Shown here one piece after another: positions 61,901 through 64,000 of a stretch of DNA of 64,000 nucleotides (position 1 is its first letter; the number at the start of each line of letters is the position of its first letter). The stretch is from Fasciolopsis buskii (lineage: Eukaryota; Platyhelminthes; Trematoda; Plagiorchiida; Fasciolidae). A program made the translations under genes and the position numbers. A model generated the notes under the pieces. It saw only the letters and a program-made list of their open reading frames with translations. It was not told the origin of the DNA and did no database searches. The stretch covers positions 124,001-188,000 of the forward strand of contig LUCM01008320.1 in assembly GCA_008360955.1 (NCBI GenBank). The letters are read 5' to 3'.

Positions 61901-63591
61901 AGGCCCCGATCAAACTGGTTACCTCCCTTGTCGTTGACTCTGGGAAGCCAAAAAAGTTCAAATAGATTCCCTATTCCCTATGACACTGGTCTCCGAAATA
62001 GTGTACCATTGTTCAGATCATTCCAACGAATACAATTGTCAGTCCAGCATCTTTGTTATATCAAAATCAGGCTATTATGATATATTTCTGTAAGTTCAGG
62101 ATGGTGGGCGGTTATTCTCCCTTCAACTCCATCCTCTCTGGCGATAGACGACAACTCGCTCTAGCCCGGCTCGTTGCCGCGTTTGATCTAATGGGATCTT
62201 GTTTAGTTCTATGCCCCTCCAAGTTTCGAGGTTATGGTAGTCGTCCTGTCTCATCTAGCGGTCCTTAGGAATTGGTGATAATTCTCCTTCCATTAAACTG
62301 GTGGTTTGCGCATTTGATAAAAAGGGTCAATTAAACCGGAAGCAACTAAAGGCTGAGTGAGACGTGGTTGGACCACAAACGGTCGCATAGCGATGAGACC
62401 GGGGCAGGTATTGAAACATGAAAGAGATTAATAAAACTCAGAACAGAATCGGGCTGTGTGCACGTTACCAATCATCGTGCCTTGATGAGGCGATAATCTG
62501 GGGGTGATGTAGTCAACAATGTTGCCGGAGGTGAGGACCATGCTAGTGCTGCCAGGCCACTTGCTGTTGATATAGGTTGGAACATCATCGGCTATCCTGC
62601 AATGAACTATACCCTACTGGAAGCACCGAATGATTGCAAGGCGAACGAGTTCATCTTCAAGTCTCGGATTCTTGAACACGGACGGCACGCGAGTTCGCGT
62701 CATCTCGAGAATTGGGAATATGGAGACCGACGGTGACCAAAGCGTGAATGATTGGTCATTTAGTTTGGAATTGTACAACCAAGGACAACTTTCTAGTTAA
62801 CTATTCTTATTGGATCCGTTCGATTTCGGTGAGTTTGTGCAGAAAGACAGTGCCAACAATGAAATAACCGATCAGGATGAAATTTTCCTTCATACTACGA
62901 ACGTTAGAGGGCACGAGTAGATTATTTGAGTAAATGTTAGCGCCACCGACAGAGAACCGTGAATTGTAGTGCAGCCGACTGGGGAGCATGCTCGAATTAG
63001 AGATGCGAATGAAATGGTTGTTCTTTAGTACAACAACTATTTGTCTGTTTAATGTATAATCGTTTGTGTCATGGAATACGTTCATTTCAACTGACACTAA
63101 AAACTAACTTCCCGCACCACTCACACTCGAGGGTAAAGCTGCTATTTCAAACGTTTTCAACCGCCTTCCCTCCACAGGCACTTACAGCCATGTGCACCCG
63201 TAAACCGTTATGAGGTCATGCTTTTTAATGTTGTAAATGTTATTTGGATTGATTTGTCTGTCTTATCGAAATCACACAATCGCATGCACTATCTGATGAC
63301 AACGACACCTTCCTCTCGGCATGTGATCATTTTCAGGTATGACCACCACCGCGAGTCTACTAGCAGCTGGTCCAAAACATAGTGACGACTTGACCCAACA
63401 ATGGAAACGACGAACCATACTGACCACCAGTGGAACGTTTCCGCATCTTCGTCGGCGTCTCGAAGTTGCACAAGTTACCGAGACAGATTTGTGTCCGATT
63501 GATGCGGCTATCGATGCGATCGAGTGTAAAAATCAAGAACTGATGACTCACGTCAGTGCCATTCCAATCGTCACACCTTCCGGGTGTGCTG
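1..63591 (+). CDS. DOCK-D-like (zizimin, DOCK9/10/11-type) Rho-family GEF, partial gene, 20 exons
   Basis: DOCK proteins are cytoplasmic or membrane-recruited exchange factors that activate Cdc42 or Rac through the DHR-2 domain; DOCK-D members mainly act on Cdc42. Coding exons are 1-177, 7380-7497, 7967-8044, 8717-9019, 13164-13613, 18563-18946, 23283-23430, 27627-27893, 29940-29992, 31257-31483, 31587-31675, 32567-32713, 33227-33574, 34147-34466, 36289-36401, 42719-42828, 47518-47754, 59516-59698, 61290-61407 and 63337-63591. All use GT-AG junctions and phases match except between 27893 and 29940. Diagnostic family motifs include FLVGSLL, RIRTVLIAT, DLQYCLAKSY, YFRVTFYGQ, FMFETPF and KRRTILTT. 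The DIRRIRT-LIAT and DLQYCLAKSY region fits DOCK-D better than DOCK-A or DOCK-C, but a DOCK-C assignment is not excluded. Both gene ends lie outside the window, so the start, PH, DHR-1, nucleotide-sensor loop and stop are not seen. Species and exact paralogue are inferred. Confidence 0.93.
265..1130 (-). mobile_element. RTE-type LINE fragment A (5' end, inverted copy)
   Basis: Read on the minus strand, this begins with the same 5' leader that opens element C (about 1110-1045) and runs into the start of the endonuclease coding region (715-410, motif SFNVHTLMQAGQQACLAL). Its reading frame stops at 410 at the same frameshift and TGA as the plus-strand copy near 4035. The protein encoded by 410-712 is identical to that of element C over about 100 residues, while the leaders are much more diverged. 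The element is dead and is probably cut off at 265. Confidence 0.85.
1655..1905 (+). mobile_element. RTE-type LINE fragment B (RT C-terminal part)
   Basis: A broken reading frame resembles the conserved C-terminal RTE segment of element D at about 58200-58380: GEVDKF, then ISPGGR and SDEMFS, then HLWPHRDIRSS. Frameshifts and stops interrupt it. Neither end is clear, and only about 250 bases can be aligned by eye. Confidence 0.65.
3290..7005 (+). mobile_element. RTE-type non-LTR retrotransposon C, near full length, inactive
   Basis: This copy has a 5' leader (3290-3660), an apurinic-type endonuclease region (about 3720-4850, motifs RSDIVVVAGDFNAQVGKL and SYRWRGSAQNC), and a reverse transcriptase region (about 5480-6500). 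The RT has DLKGAFDS near 5690 and the catalytic YADD at 5960-5971, followed by the RTE C-terminal signature (LLYGCRKW, FDNRCLRSMARIRW). Stops and frameshifts split it into at least six frames, for example at 4035, 4350, 5090 and 6202. A 3' untranslated part shared with element E extends to about 7005. It is clearly inactive. The clade is inferred from domain order, length near 3.5 kb and the C-terminal signature. Confidence 0.88.
7380..7497 (+). CDS. DOCK exon 2
   Basis: This 118-base exon starts in phase 0 after a pyrimidine-rich tract and AAG, and ends in phase 1 before GTAAGT. It encodes LNELRFQLINVLSQHEFF followed by IQLNLP, matching the conserved FEFLR-x-VCNHEHYIPLNLP block that follows the MDRG helix in DOCK-D proteins. 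It supplies exactly the block missing between exons 1 and 3, and its end phase completes the ATG codon at the start of exon 3. Confidence 0.87.
7524..7544 (+). repeat. CA microsatellite in DOCK intron 2
   Basis: About ten CA units with one interruption, starting 27 bases after exon 2. Confidence 0.9.
7829..7860 (+). repeat. TG microsatellite upstream of DOCK exon 3
   Basis: Sixteen perfect TG units, 106 bases upstream of the exon 3 acceptor and complementary to the CA repeats at 7524-7544 and 8229-8258. Confidence 0.95.
7967..8044 (+). CDS. DOCK exon 3, charged 26-residue exon
   Basis: This 78-base exon is phase 1 at both ends and encodes a highly charged helix rich in Glu, Lys, Arg and Met (DEEREREQMKMKETEEA). 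The acceptor is CCTAG and the donor GTGAGT. Because its length is a multiple of three, skipping it would keep the frame. A TG repeat lies about 106 bases upstream and a CA repeat about 185 bases downstream. Its sequence is not conserved in remembered vertebrate DOCKs, so support comes from splice sites, phase and position. Confidence 0.8.
8045..8716 (+). other. DOCK intron 3
   Basis: This 672-base intron carries the CA microsatellite at 8229-8258. I see nothing else in it. Confidence 0.8.
8229..8258 (+). repeat. CA microsatellite downstream of DOCK exon 3
   Basis: About fourteen CA units with one G interruption, in intron 3, 185 bases after exon 3. Confidence 0.93.
8717..9019 (+). CDS. DOCK exon 4
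   Basis: This exon encodes the strongly conserved block TEQFRQEHFLVGSLL, then LLRNLLAKHALDPRYA and ARISALYLPLIRLVLEN, matching the DOCK-D segment that begins EHHFLVGLLL and ends LYLPLFGLLIEN. It is phase 1 at both ends. The acceptor is AATCAG at 8711-8716. A later AG at 8759-8760 would break phase and lose conserved residues, so it was not used. The donor is GTAAGT. Confidence 0.95.
9020..13163 (+). other. DOCK intron 4
   Basis: This 4.1-kb intron holds a TA microsatellite at 9391-9414. A weak hairpin region at about 10182-10240 may be a diverged relative of the element at 16212. The open frames at 10975-11223, 11764-12048 and 12072-12532 are hydrophobic or unremarkable and I do not recognise them. 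Otherwise nothing is identified. Confidence 0.7.
9391..9414 (+). repeat. TA microsatellite
   Basis: Twelve perfect AT units within DOCK intron 4. Confidence 0.95.
13164..13613 (+). CDS. DOCK exon 5, Ser/Gly/Ala-rich linker
   Basis: This 450-base, phase 1-1 exon encodes 150 residues: an Ala-rich start, a basic RRRKR cluster, then long runs rich in Ser, Gly, Asn and Thr, ending in a charged helix (EDGKVEKHILDQIAGLNAG). It sits in the variable linker that follows the LYLPL-LxxEN helix in all DOCK-D proteins. It is probably disordered. The donor is GTGAGT. The phase junction with exon 4 creates a GGT glycine codon. It is the longest exon in the window and can be skipped without frame change. Confidence 0.85.
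15568..15611 (+). repeat. TA microsatellite
   Basis: About 22 uninterrupted TA units, the longest dinucleotide tract in the window. Confidence 0.95.
16212..16315 (+). mobile_element. short hairpin element, copy 1
   Basis: This stretch shares about 100 bases with 51464-51557, from TTGTGAATGATATAATG through CTTTCTCAAG. Both copies preserve two internal hairpins: GTTGGTG paired with CACCAAC around an 11-base loop, and ACTACC paired with GGTAGT around a three-base loop. Copy 1 lacks the 3' part present in copy 2. It has no coding capacity. It could be a small retroposon or a non-autonomous DNA element; the class is unresolved. Confidence 0.7.
16497..16640 (+). mobile_element. RTE leader fragment
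   Basis: About 100-140 bases resemble the 5' leader of RTE element C at 3310-3440, including GAGCTATACAG-ATGG and a GACGAAGT block. No RTE coding sequence follows, so only the 5' end is present. Confidence 0.55.
18563..18946 (+). CDS. DOCK exon 6, acidic linker
   Basis: This 384-base exon is phase 1-1 and encodes 128 residues of linker. It begins with an Arg-rich stretch (RRAQLRRFRN), continues through Ser/Pro-rich sequence and reaches an acidic cluster (DSDIDSDIDEDN). The acceptor is CCCAAG and the donor is GTTAGT. It was chosen by phase agreement with exons 5 and 7 and by the complete open frame. No family motif is visible. The acidic and serine-rich character suggests an unstructured, possibly phosphorylated segment; that is inference. 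Confidence 0.82.
20080..20885 (+). mobile_element. Jockey-type LINE, RT fragment (left part)
   Basis: Broken plus-strand frames carry reverse transcriptase hallmarks in order: a segment resembling SLDPxKxxGxDGIP near 20150, NFLSKQIVSVRIDR near 20610, FPVNVVVPRGQVLVPILFF near 20665-20720 (the conserved GVPQGSVLSPxLF motif, altered) and a YSATDDTTF segment near 20740 in place of YADDTT. Multiple stops show it is dead. The right part resumes at about 22110 after a foreign insertion. Confidence 0.72.
20890..22030 (-). mobile_element. CR1/Jockey-type LINE X, 3' part
   Basis: This minus-strand fragment is collinear with 50655-51790 (LINE Y). It includes AGLNFNTSKSFECLFSLLVS and SLPIRNVFRQ within RT, then a 3' untranslated region. 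Its 3' end at about 20897-20918 is a short tandem repeat of TACAA on the minus strand, as in some CR1-like elements. A SINE at 21190-21382 interrupts it. The 5' end is truncated near 22030. Confidence 0.75.
21190..21382 (+). mobile_element. tRNA-derived SINE, copy A
   Basis: The first 75 bases or so look like a tRNA: a GGCGGTGG start, an A-box-like segment GTGGCCAAACGGATAAGG, a perfect B box GGTTCGAATCC and a closing CCGCC. A conserved body follows (ACTTCCCCACTTGGCAGCC, GATGTACATTGTTGTTTC) and then an A-rich AAAGATA tail. Compared with LINE Y, the LINE sequence on either side is continuous, so this is an insertion. The A and B boxes would act as an internal Pol III promoter. Confidence 0.88.
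22110..22720 (+). mobile_element. Jockey-type LINE, RT C-terminal fragment (right part)
   Basis: The frame reads GAASSNSLFLLDRVQRNAIR then LIDNSSLMTTLLTLAPS, matching the Jockey C-terminal region in which LLDxVQRRAIRLI and a SLxxRRxVA segment follow the RT. A degraded tail extends to about 22720. It continues the left part at 20080-20885 across the inserted LINE X. Confidence 0.68.
23283..23430 (+). CDS. DOCK exon 7, Pro-rich linker
   Basis: This 148-base exon starts in phase 1 after TTTTAG and ends in phase 2 before GTAAAA. It encodes about 49 residues including a short amphipathic stretch (WANQVLSLAGVFAK) and a proline-rich tail (RRPPLPNISV). RRPPLP resembles a class of SH3-ligand sequence, but that is only a motif resemblance. 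The donor lacks the usual G at position +5, so the splice site is weaker than its neighbours. Confidence 0.78.
26085..26139 (+). repeat. CAT/ATC trinucleotide microsatellite
   Basis: About 18 CAT units with one CAC variant. Read in one frame it gives a histidine run, but this lies inside an intron and is not considered coding. Confidence 0.95.
26165..26280 (-). mobile_element. RTE leader fragment, minus strand
   Basis: The reverse complement closely matches 3285-3370 at the start of RTE element C, including ACAACGAGACTAC, GTGTGACGGCTTGCGTGCC and GGATGGCTTATCTCAAGC. Only the 5' leader is present, ending close to the CAT microsatellite. A LINE copy that keeps only its 5' end is atypical. Confidence 0.75.
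27627..27893 (+). CDS. DOCK exon 8
   Basis: After an Asn/Ser-rich start this exon returns to conserved DOCK sequence: LTDKCQRELFVCVLYIMSTV then EDHLTTLFHSF and QERIYFLCML, matching the DOCK-D helical segment SLLMCFLYILKSMSDD-x-LxTYW. It starts in phase 2 and ends in phase 2 at a consensus GTAAGT. The next homologous exon starts in phase 0, so one base is missing at this junction. Confidence 0.9.
27894..29939 (+). other. DOCK intron 8
   Basis: This 2.0-kb intron holds a minus-strand Jockey-type LINE fragment at about 28690-29870. The open frame 27771-28337 is an out-of-frame reading of exon 8 that continues into the intron. Nothing else is identified between 27894 and 28690. Confidence 0.75.
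28690..29870 (-). mobile_element. Jockey-type LINE fragment (RT)
   Basis: The minus strand at 29811-29458 encodes SLNAWKSIGADIIPPIVRKM, CAPELGG and ISPVYERGNPSDLNNYCSP, a degraded form of the RT start (SxGPDGIPP, VTPIFKKGDPxxxxNYRPIS). Farther along, FADDSNRLS near 29180 and HVDFNTSKPDFF near 29030 mark the RT catalytic region and following segment. Stops and frameshifts are frequent. Its clade is inferred from the pattern only. Confidence 0.7.
29940..29992 (+). CDS. DOCK exon 9, 53-base exon
   Basis: This very short exon encodes YAIQHLRYRGKKCIQQY plus two bases, matching the conserved CLFHFRYMGKRNIA motif that directly follows the exon 8 helix in DOCK-D proteins. It is bounded by CTAG and GTAAGT. 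Its 3' phase 2 fits exon 10 exactly. Its 5' end is phase 0, whereas exon 8 ends in phase 2. An in-frame TAG immediately upstream prevents a longer version. Residue spacing to exon 8 matches the family if one base were present at the junction. Confidence 0.83.
29993..31256 (+). other. DOCK intron 9
   Basis: This 1.26-kb intron holds one copy (about 30788-30900) of a dispersed repeat also present near 38962 and 54768. The minus-strand frame 30405-30073 is not recognised. An A-box-like TAGCCTAATGGTTA sits at about 31000 without a matching B box. Confidence 0.6.
30788..30900 (+). repeat. dispersed repeat of unknown family, copy 1
   Basis: This begins with CACCGACAGTTTTCGCACACC and is similar to plus-strand segments at 38962-39060 and 54768-54830. 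The three share about 50-80 alignable bases around CGACAGTTTTCACAC and an ACGGCCATGTTTC block. It is probably LINE-derived, but the family was not identified. Confidence 0.45.
31257..31483 (+). CDS. DOCK exon 10, low-complexity loop
   Basis: This 227-base exon runs from phase 2 to phase 1 and encodes about 76 residues rich in Gly, Ser, Pro and His. It occupies the variable stretch that in DOCK-D proteins lies between the YMGK motif and the LLEANIATE motif. The acceptor TTTCAG and donor GTAAGT are both strong. No domain is recognised in it; it probably forms an exposed loop. Confidence 0.85.
31587..31675 (+). CDS. DOCK exon 11
   Basis: This 89-base exon encodes VLEANLATEAGLIVLDLL then NTFTSIFK, matching LLEANIATEVCLTALDTLSLFT-x-xFK of DOCK-D proteins. 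It follows a T-rich tract and CAG, and is separated from exon 10 by a 103-base intron, the shortest in the window. It ends in phase 0 before GTTCGT, a weaker donor that retains GT. Confidence 0.93.
31676..32566 (+). other. DOCK intron 11
   Basis: I see no gene, repeat or mobile element in this 891-base T-rich intron. Confidence 0.6.
32567..32713 (+). CDS. DOCK exon 12
   Basis: This 147-base, phase 0-0 exon encodes RQLESCKPSDPVFTGLLEVY and LLRHTFASLRVFVNRFAK. It aligns with the family segment QLLADHGHNPLMKKVFDVYL and LKNVFTALRSLIYKFPS. Acceptor TTATAG and donor GTGACC flank it. It continues the helical repeat from exon 11 without a gap. Confidence 0.93.
32714..33226 (+). other. DOCK intron 12
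   Basis: Nothing recognisable lies in these 513 bases. Confidence 0.6.
33227..33574 (+). CDS. DOCK exon 13 with serine-rich insertion
   Basis: This 348-base, phase 0-0 exon begins with conserved helix sequence (TEILGTICLTALRCANQSL) and ends with GLIYKLWKSSYENFGRTGFH and RVHLQ, matching the family helices CAALCYEILKCC and LLYFLMRNNFDYTGKKSFVR. Between them lies an insertion of roughly 55-60 residues rich in Ser, Arg, Thr and Pro (SLSPRRESVQSSQTTSG) where remembered vertebrate DOCK-D proteins have only a short loop. The donor is GTGAGT, phase 0. Confidence 0.93.
33575..34146 (+). other. DOCK intron 13
   Basis: This 572-base intron holds TA-rich repeats at about 33636-33698 and otherwise nothing I can name. 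Confidence 0.6.
33636..33698 (+). repeat. interrupted TA-rich microsatellite
   Basis: Two to three TA tracts with TG and CA interruptions within DOCK intron 13. Confidence 0.85.
34147..34466 (+). CDS. DOCK exon 14, start of DHR-2 lobe A
   Basis: This 320-base exon encodes ISVSKLVSEIGSGFEASLSL and then the best-conserved stretch in the window: DDVNDLIRRIRTVLIAT, NEMRQHNDDHERLIDLQYCL and AKSYSSNPALRR. It matches the DOCK-D sequence DVKDLTKRIRTVLMAT through LVDLQYSLAKSYASTPELRK at the start of DHR-2. A family-variable insert with an acidic, Thr-rich character precedes it. The exon starts in phase 0 and ends in phase 2 at GTGAGT. Confidence 0.96.
34467..36288 (+). other. DOCK intron 14
   Basis: This 1.8-kb intron contains SINE copy B at 34996-35179. 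The rest holds no recognised feature. Confidence 0.7.
34996..35179 (+). mobile_element. tRNA-derived SINE, copy B
   Basis: This copy has the tRNA-like head with A-box-like TGGTCAATCGGATAAGG and a perfect B box GGTTCGAATCC. The shared body follows (CTTCCCCACTTGGCAGCCCT, TTGATGTACATTGTTGTTTC), then a tail of repeated AAAGATA. It is the most complete of the three copies and lies in unique intron sequence, so its flanks are best for finding target-site duplications. Confidence 0.88.
36289..36401 (+). CDS. DOCK exon 15, DHR-2 lobe A
   Basis: This 113-base exon encodes TWLDELAKLHMASKSLAELA and MVKLHSAALMAEYLKHRG, the direct counterpart of [21 protein letters not shown] and ALVAEYL in DOCK-D lobe A. 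It restores an Arg codon split across intron 14 (phase 2) and ends in phase 1 before GTGAGT. The lobe A helices mainly support dimerisation in characterised family members. Confidence 0.96.
38962..39060 (+). repeat. dispersed repeat of unknown family, copy 2
   Basis: This segment (CACCGACAGTCTTCACACGC onward) aligns by eye with copies at 30788 and 54768. Confidence 0.4.
40864..40898 (+). repeat. TA microsatellite
   Basis: About 17 TA units within DOCK intron 15. Confidence 0.95.
42719..42828 (+). CDS. DOCK exon 16, DHR-2 lobe A
   Basis: This 110-base exon encodes GEFPQGCEAFTEISSNISQE then ENGLRTDCALLEIPYTQ. It matches the family segment that begins FRQGCTAFRVITPNIDEEA after the EYL helix. 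The phase 1 start completes a Gly codon with exon 15, and the phase 0 end fits exon 17. Acceptor ATCAG and donor GTGAGT are clear. The exon has no methionine-initiated frame of its own and would be missed by simple ORF calling. Confidence 0.93.
42829..47517 (+). other. DOCK intron 16
   Basis: This 4.7-kb intron holds a repeat at about 44930-45230 that recurs at 62390-62640. Several minus-strand frames (43833-43519, 44662-44333, 46583-46272) have the look of decayed coding DNA, perhaps one minus-strand retroelement, but no motif can be named. The rest is unassigned. Confidence 0.55.
44930..45230 (+). repeat. dispersed repeat pair, copy 1
   Basis: This region shares ordered blocks with 62390-62640: GAAACCGGAACAGGTATTGAAAC versus a near match, then an ACTAATCACCGTGCC block, a TAATGGAAAAGACAATGCTAG block, a TATAGGTCAGAATATCATC block and a TTTTACTGGAAGCA block. 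Order and spacing agree over about 250 bases. No protein family was identified on either strand. Confidence 0.6.
47518..47754 (+). CDS. DOCK exon 17, DHR-2 lobe A to lobe B
   Basis: This 237-base, phase 0-0 exon encodes LLMDINEAATTLEAAGLFEA, YALVIPVYEARQDYTALAQV, then YRHIGRAYDAI and RLFAAYFRVTFYGQ. It matches the DOCK signature YKLIIPIYEKRRDFERLAHLY and GTYFRVAFFGQ, which marks the passage into lobe B. It is preceded by CCGCAG and followed by GTGAGT. The next intron is 11.8 kb, the largest in the window. Confidence 0.97.
49635..49659 (+). repeat. CA microsatellite
   Basis: Twelve CA units within DOCK intron 17. Confidence 0.93.
51464..51656 (+). mobile_element. short hairpin element, copy 2 (inserted in LINE Y)
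   Basis: This insertion of about 190 bases begins with the segment shared with 16212-16315, including both internal hairpins. It contains an 18-base inverted repeat: TTGTGAATGATATAATGT at the start and its exact complement at 51573-51590. An 11-base direct repeat, AAATAAATTGT, occurs at 51457-51467 and 51646-51656. In LINE X the corresponding place (about 21845-21870) reads straight through, giving a natural empty site. Element class is unresolved. Confidence 0.72.
52357..52525 (+). mobile_element. tRNA-derived SINE, copy C (inserted in LINE Y)
   Basis: This copy keeps the tRNA-like start (GGCCGGCGGCGGCCAAGCGG) and the body (CTTGGCAGC, GATGTATATTGTTATTTTC). It has lost about 20 bases covering most of the B box and is the most diverged copy. 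LINE Y RT sequence continues on both sides. The open frame that appears to start at 52418 on the minus strand is partly this SINE. Confidence 0.82.
53357..53541 (+). mobile_element. Penelope-like element fragment, inverted partner
   Basis: About 180 bases here are the inverted counterpart of 53928-54115, sharing CTCGTTTTCAGTGATTCG, AATATATTTGGAAAA, TTAGTCAGATA-AAATATGG and ACAAGAACGTGT. In one frame both encode a KYGWG...QERV segment that on the minus strand lies upstream of the GIY-YIG domain. It could be a second truncated insertion or part of an inverted terminal structure. Confidence 0.65.
53560..54115 (-). mobile_element. Penelope-like element fragment with GIY-YIG endonuclease region
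   Basis: On the minus strand near 53930-53790 the frame reads SFCIYSSTCSCGTLYIGHTA then RRLSERIREHHPAWL, the GIY-YIG signature of Penelope-like elements (CIY, then CxCGxxYIGRTxRxLxxRxxEH). Farther on, SIVETVASPSHNPLLCSQT and VALQLPWP match the Penelope C-terminal end. A stop (TAA after SFHI) and a frameshift separate the two parts, so it is inactive. The reverse transcriptase is not present. Confidence 0.8.
54768..54830 (+). repeat. dispersed repeat of unknown family, copy 3
   Basis: This segment (CGCCGACAGTTTTCACATATC onward, without a clear end) aligns with copies at 30788 and 38962. Confidence 0.4.
55180..55411 (+). mobile_element. RTE-type LINE E, left part
   Basis: This aligns with element C at about 6265-6510: GGAAGGTCGTTTGTAC, GCGCTCAGTTCTATTGTAC, CTGCGTAGTATGATCAAGG, ATGAGTAATCTGA and TTATTTCAGCATCACAAA. 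It is the region following the RT catalytic core. It breaks off at 55411 where the leader of element D begins, and it continues at 58949. Confidence 0.75.
55412..58942 (+). mobile_element. RTE-type LINE D, near full length, nested in E
   Basis: The leader (55412-55740) matches that of element C. A decayed endonuclease region follows (about 56250-56520: GVGIALS, LLNYIPVNSCLC), then reverse transcriptase remnants (FVDLKAAFE near 57750; SAYADAVVLLSEDSSKS near 58040) and the C-terminal signature SYLSSCISPDGRVSDELSSR, ANLRHLWDRHGILSS and SVLLYGPETRPLKAEDARRL (58225-58450). Length is about 3.5 kb. The hexamer ACAAAT flanks it (55406-55411, 58943-58948). Its RT part is a different RTE subfamily from C. 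It carries many stops and is inactive. Confidence 0.82.
58949..59345 (+). mobile_element. RTE-type LINE E, right part (3' end)
   Basis: This aligns with element C at about 6520-7005: TAGGCCATGTGTTGCGTATG, then a GCGAACATTCGGCTGCCAT block, CGGTAAACCGTGGACAGTGG and a 3' untranslated region with GAGGCTTGTCCTGTTGTTT. Joined to 55180-55411 it makes one continuous element, with D inserted between. Confidence 0.75.
59516..59698 (+). CDS. DOCK exon 18, DHR-2 lobe B
   Basis: This 183-base, phase 0-0 exon encodes ANKSFIYRTNACQKLGGMCN, ELLTLYRNKYGQDAVDLLTD and ADSNKAYVQ. It matches the family segment KEYIYKEPKLTPLSEISQRLL to DSKYAYIQ. Acceptor GTCAG follows a pyrimidine-rich tract and the donor is GTAAGA. 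The acidic residues that precede the IY motif in vertebrates are reduced here. Confidence 0.95.
59699..61289 (+). other. DOCK intron 18
   Basis: This 1.6-kb intron has a short GTT microsatellite at 59805-59822. Overlapping frames on both strands at 60497-60897 are not recognised. Nothing else is identified. Confidence 0.6.
59805..59822 (+). repeat. GTT microsatellite
   Basis: Six GTT units within DOCK intron 18. Confidence 0.9.
61290..61407 (+). CDS. DOCK exon 19, DHR-2 lobe B
   Basis: This 118-base exon encodes VTYVEPYKGPIKSGRPLTSY, EKHHDVSQFMFETPFLLQPG, matching VTHVIPFFDEKEL through HNIRRFMFEMPFTQTGK. In the family these strands belong to the beta-sheet lobe that contacts the small GTPase. 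It starts in phase 0 after TTCCAG and ends in phase 1 before GTACGT, joining exon 20 through a Gly codon. Confidence 0.95.
61408..63336 (+). other. DOCK intron 19
   Basis: This 1.9-kb intron contains copy 2 of the dispersed repeat pair (62390-62640). The open frame 61176-61625 is exon 19 read through both splice sites. No other feature is recognised. Confidence 0.65.
62390..62640 (+). repeat. dispersed repeat pair, copy 2
   Basis: This aligns in order with 44930-45230, including GAGACCGGGGCAGGTATTGA, a CAATCATCGTGCC block, a TGATATAGGTTGGAACATCATC block and a CCCTACTGGAAGCACCGA block. Weaker similarity continues to about 62800. Both copies lie in the same orientation in DOCK introns. Family unknown. 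Confidence 0.6.
63337..63591 (+). CDS. DOCK exon 20, DHR-2 lobe B
   Basis: This 255-base, phase 1-1 exon encodes QQWKRRTILTTSGTFPHLRR and then CPIDAAIDAIECKNQELM, matching the family EQCKRRTILTAIHCFPYVKKR and LNPIEVAIDEMSKKVAEL. Its first 20 residues or so are not conserved. The donor is GTAAGT. In DOCK9 the following segment carries the nucleotide-sensor valine loop needed for exchange; it is not in this window and should be in the next exon to the right. Confidence 0.96.
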
Positions 63592-64000
63592 GTAAGTAAT
63601 CACAAAAATCAGAACAGTCACGAGTTTACACACCCATAAACAAACAAGCGGACCAACGGACCTCCCACTTACACACTTACTTCATTCGGTTTGTCACACG
63701 GGTCGTTGTTGCTTGCATTTTTTTTCGTGTATCACCATTTTCTGTCATTCTGTTTGTTTTATTGATTTTAAAAAATGTTTGTTTTTTGTTTAAAAGACGC
63801 TGGTGATAGTTTTTTGTGATATCTGTCTCGTTCGGTACAAAATCTGGATTGGCTTGAATGTAAATACGATTTCTTCGTTCGTAACGTCTATACAGGAGGT
63901 TATGAAATTTTTCATCATGTAGTAAAAAAAACGCAGGAAACCATCCGGAGCCATGGAGGCCACTATAAACCAGATTCGGGAATAATTGACTCAGTCTTTC
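63592..64000 (+). other. DOCK intron 20, left part
   Basis: The sequence after the exon 20 donor is T-rich and holds no recognised feature up to the window edge. Confidence 0.7.

Noticed and set aside
1..64000. CRISPR array, operon, phage or plasmid features
   Set aside because: All tandem repeats are simple microsatellites, genes are spliced, and no prokaryotic gene layout is present.

Overview
The window is intron-rich eukaryotic DNA from a flatworm, most likely a digenean fluke. The lineage call is inferred from the mix of RTE, CR1/Jockey and Penelope-like retroelements, the very long introns between short conserved exons, and the divergence of the one host gene. I recognise no bacterial, viral or CRISPR features.

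The only host gene I can support lies on the plus strand and runs across the whole window and past both edges. It encodes a DOCK-family guanine-nucleotide exchange factor, closest by remembered family sequence to the DOCK-D (zizimin; DOCK9/10/11) group. I assembled 20 coding exons, about 1,375 residues, from splice sites, intron phase and homology. Three are short and easily missed: 7380-7497, 29940-29992 and 42719-42828. Exons 1-4 encode helical-repeat sequence between DHR-1 and DHR-2. Exons 5-7 encode a long linker rich in Ser, Gly and acidic residues. Exons 8-13 return to conserved helical sequence. Exons 14-20 cover lobe A and most of lobe B of the catalytic DHR-2 domain. The nucleotide-sensor loop and lobe C should lie to the right of the window; the N-terminal PH and DHR-1 parts lie to the left. 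All splice phases agree except at the exon 8/exon 9 junction, where one base is missing.

The introns hold decayed mobile DNA. RTE-type LINEs lie at 0.27-1.1, 1.7-1.9, 3.3-7.0 and 55.2-59.3 kb, the last being one RTE inserted inside another. Minus-strand CR1/Jockey-type LINEs lie at 20.9-22.0 and 50.7-52.7 kb, and other Jockey-type pieces at 20.1-22.7 and 28.7-29.9 kb. A Penelope-like GIY-YIG fragment lies at 53.4-54.1 kb. There are three copies of a tRNA-derived SINE, two copies of a short hairpin-rich element and several microsatellites. Several insertions are nested, which gives relative ages.

I did not find a convincing new biological system. The best leads are four consecutive frame-neutral exons beside complementary TG and CA repeats in the DOCK gene, the one-base phase break at a tiny exon, a near-identical inverted RTE segment with a shared frameshift, and a hairpin element whose empty site can be read in a sister LINE copy. 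Homology statements rest on remembered family sequences; no search was run.
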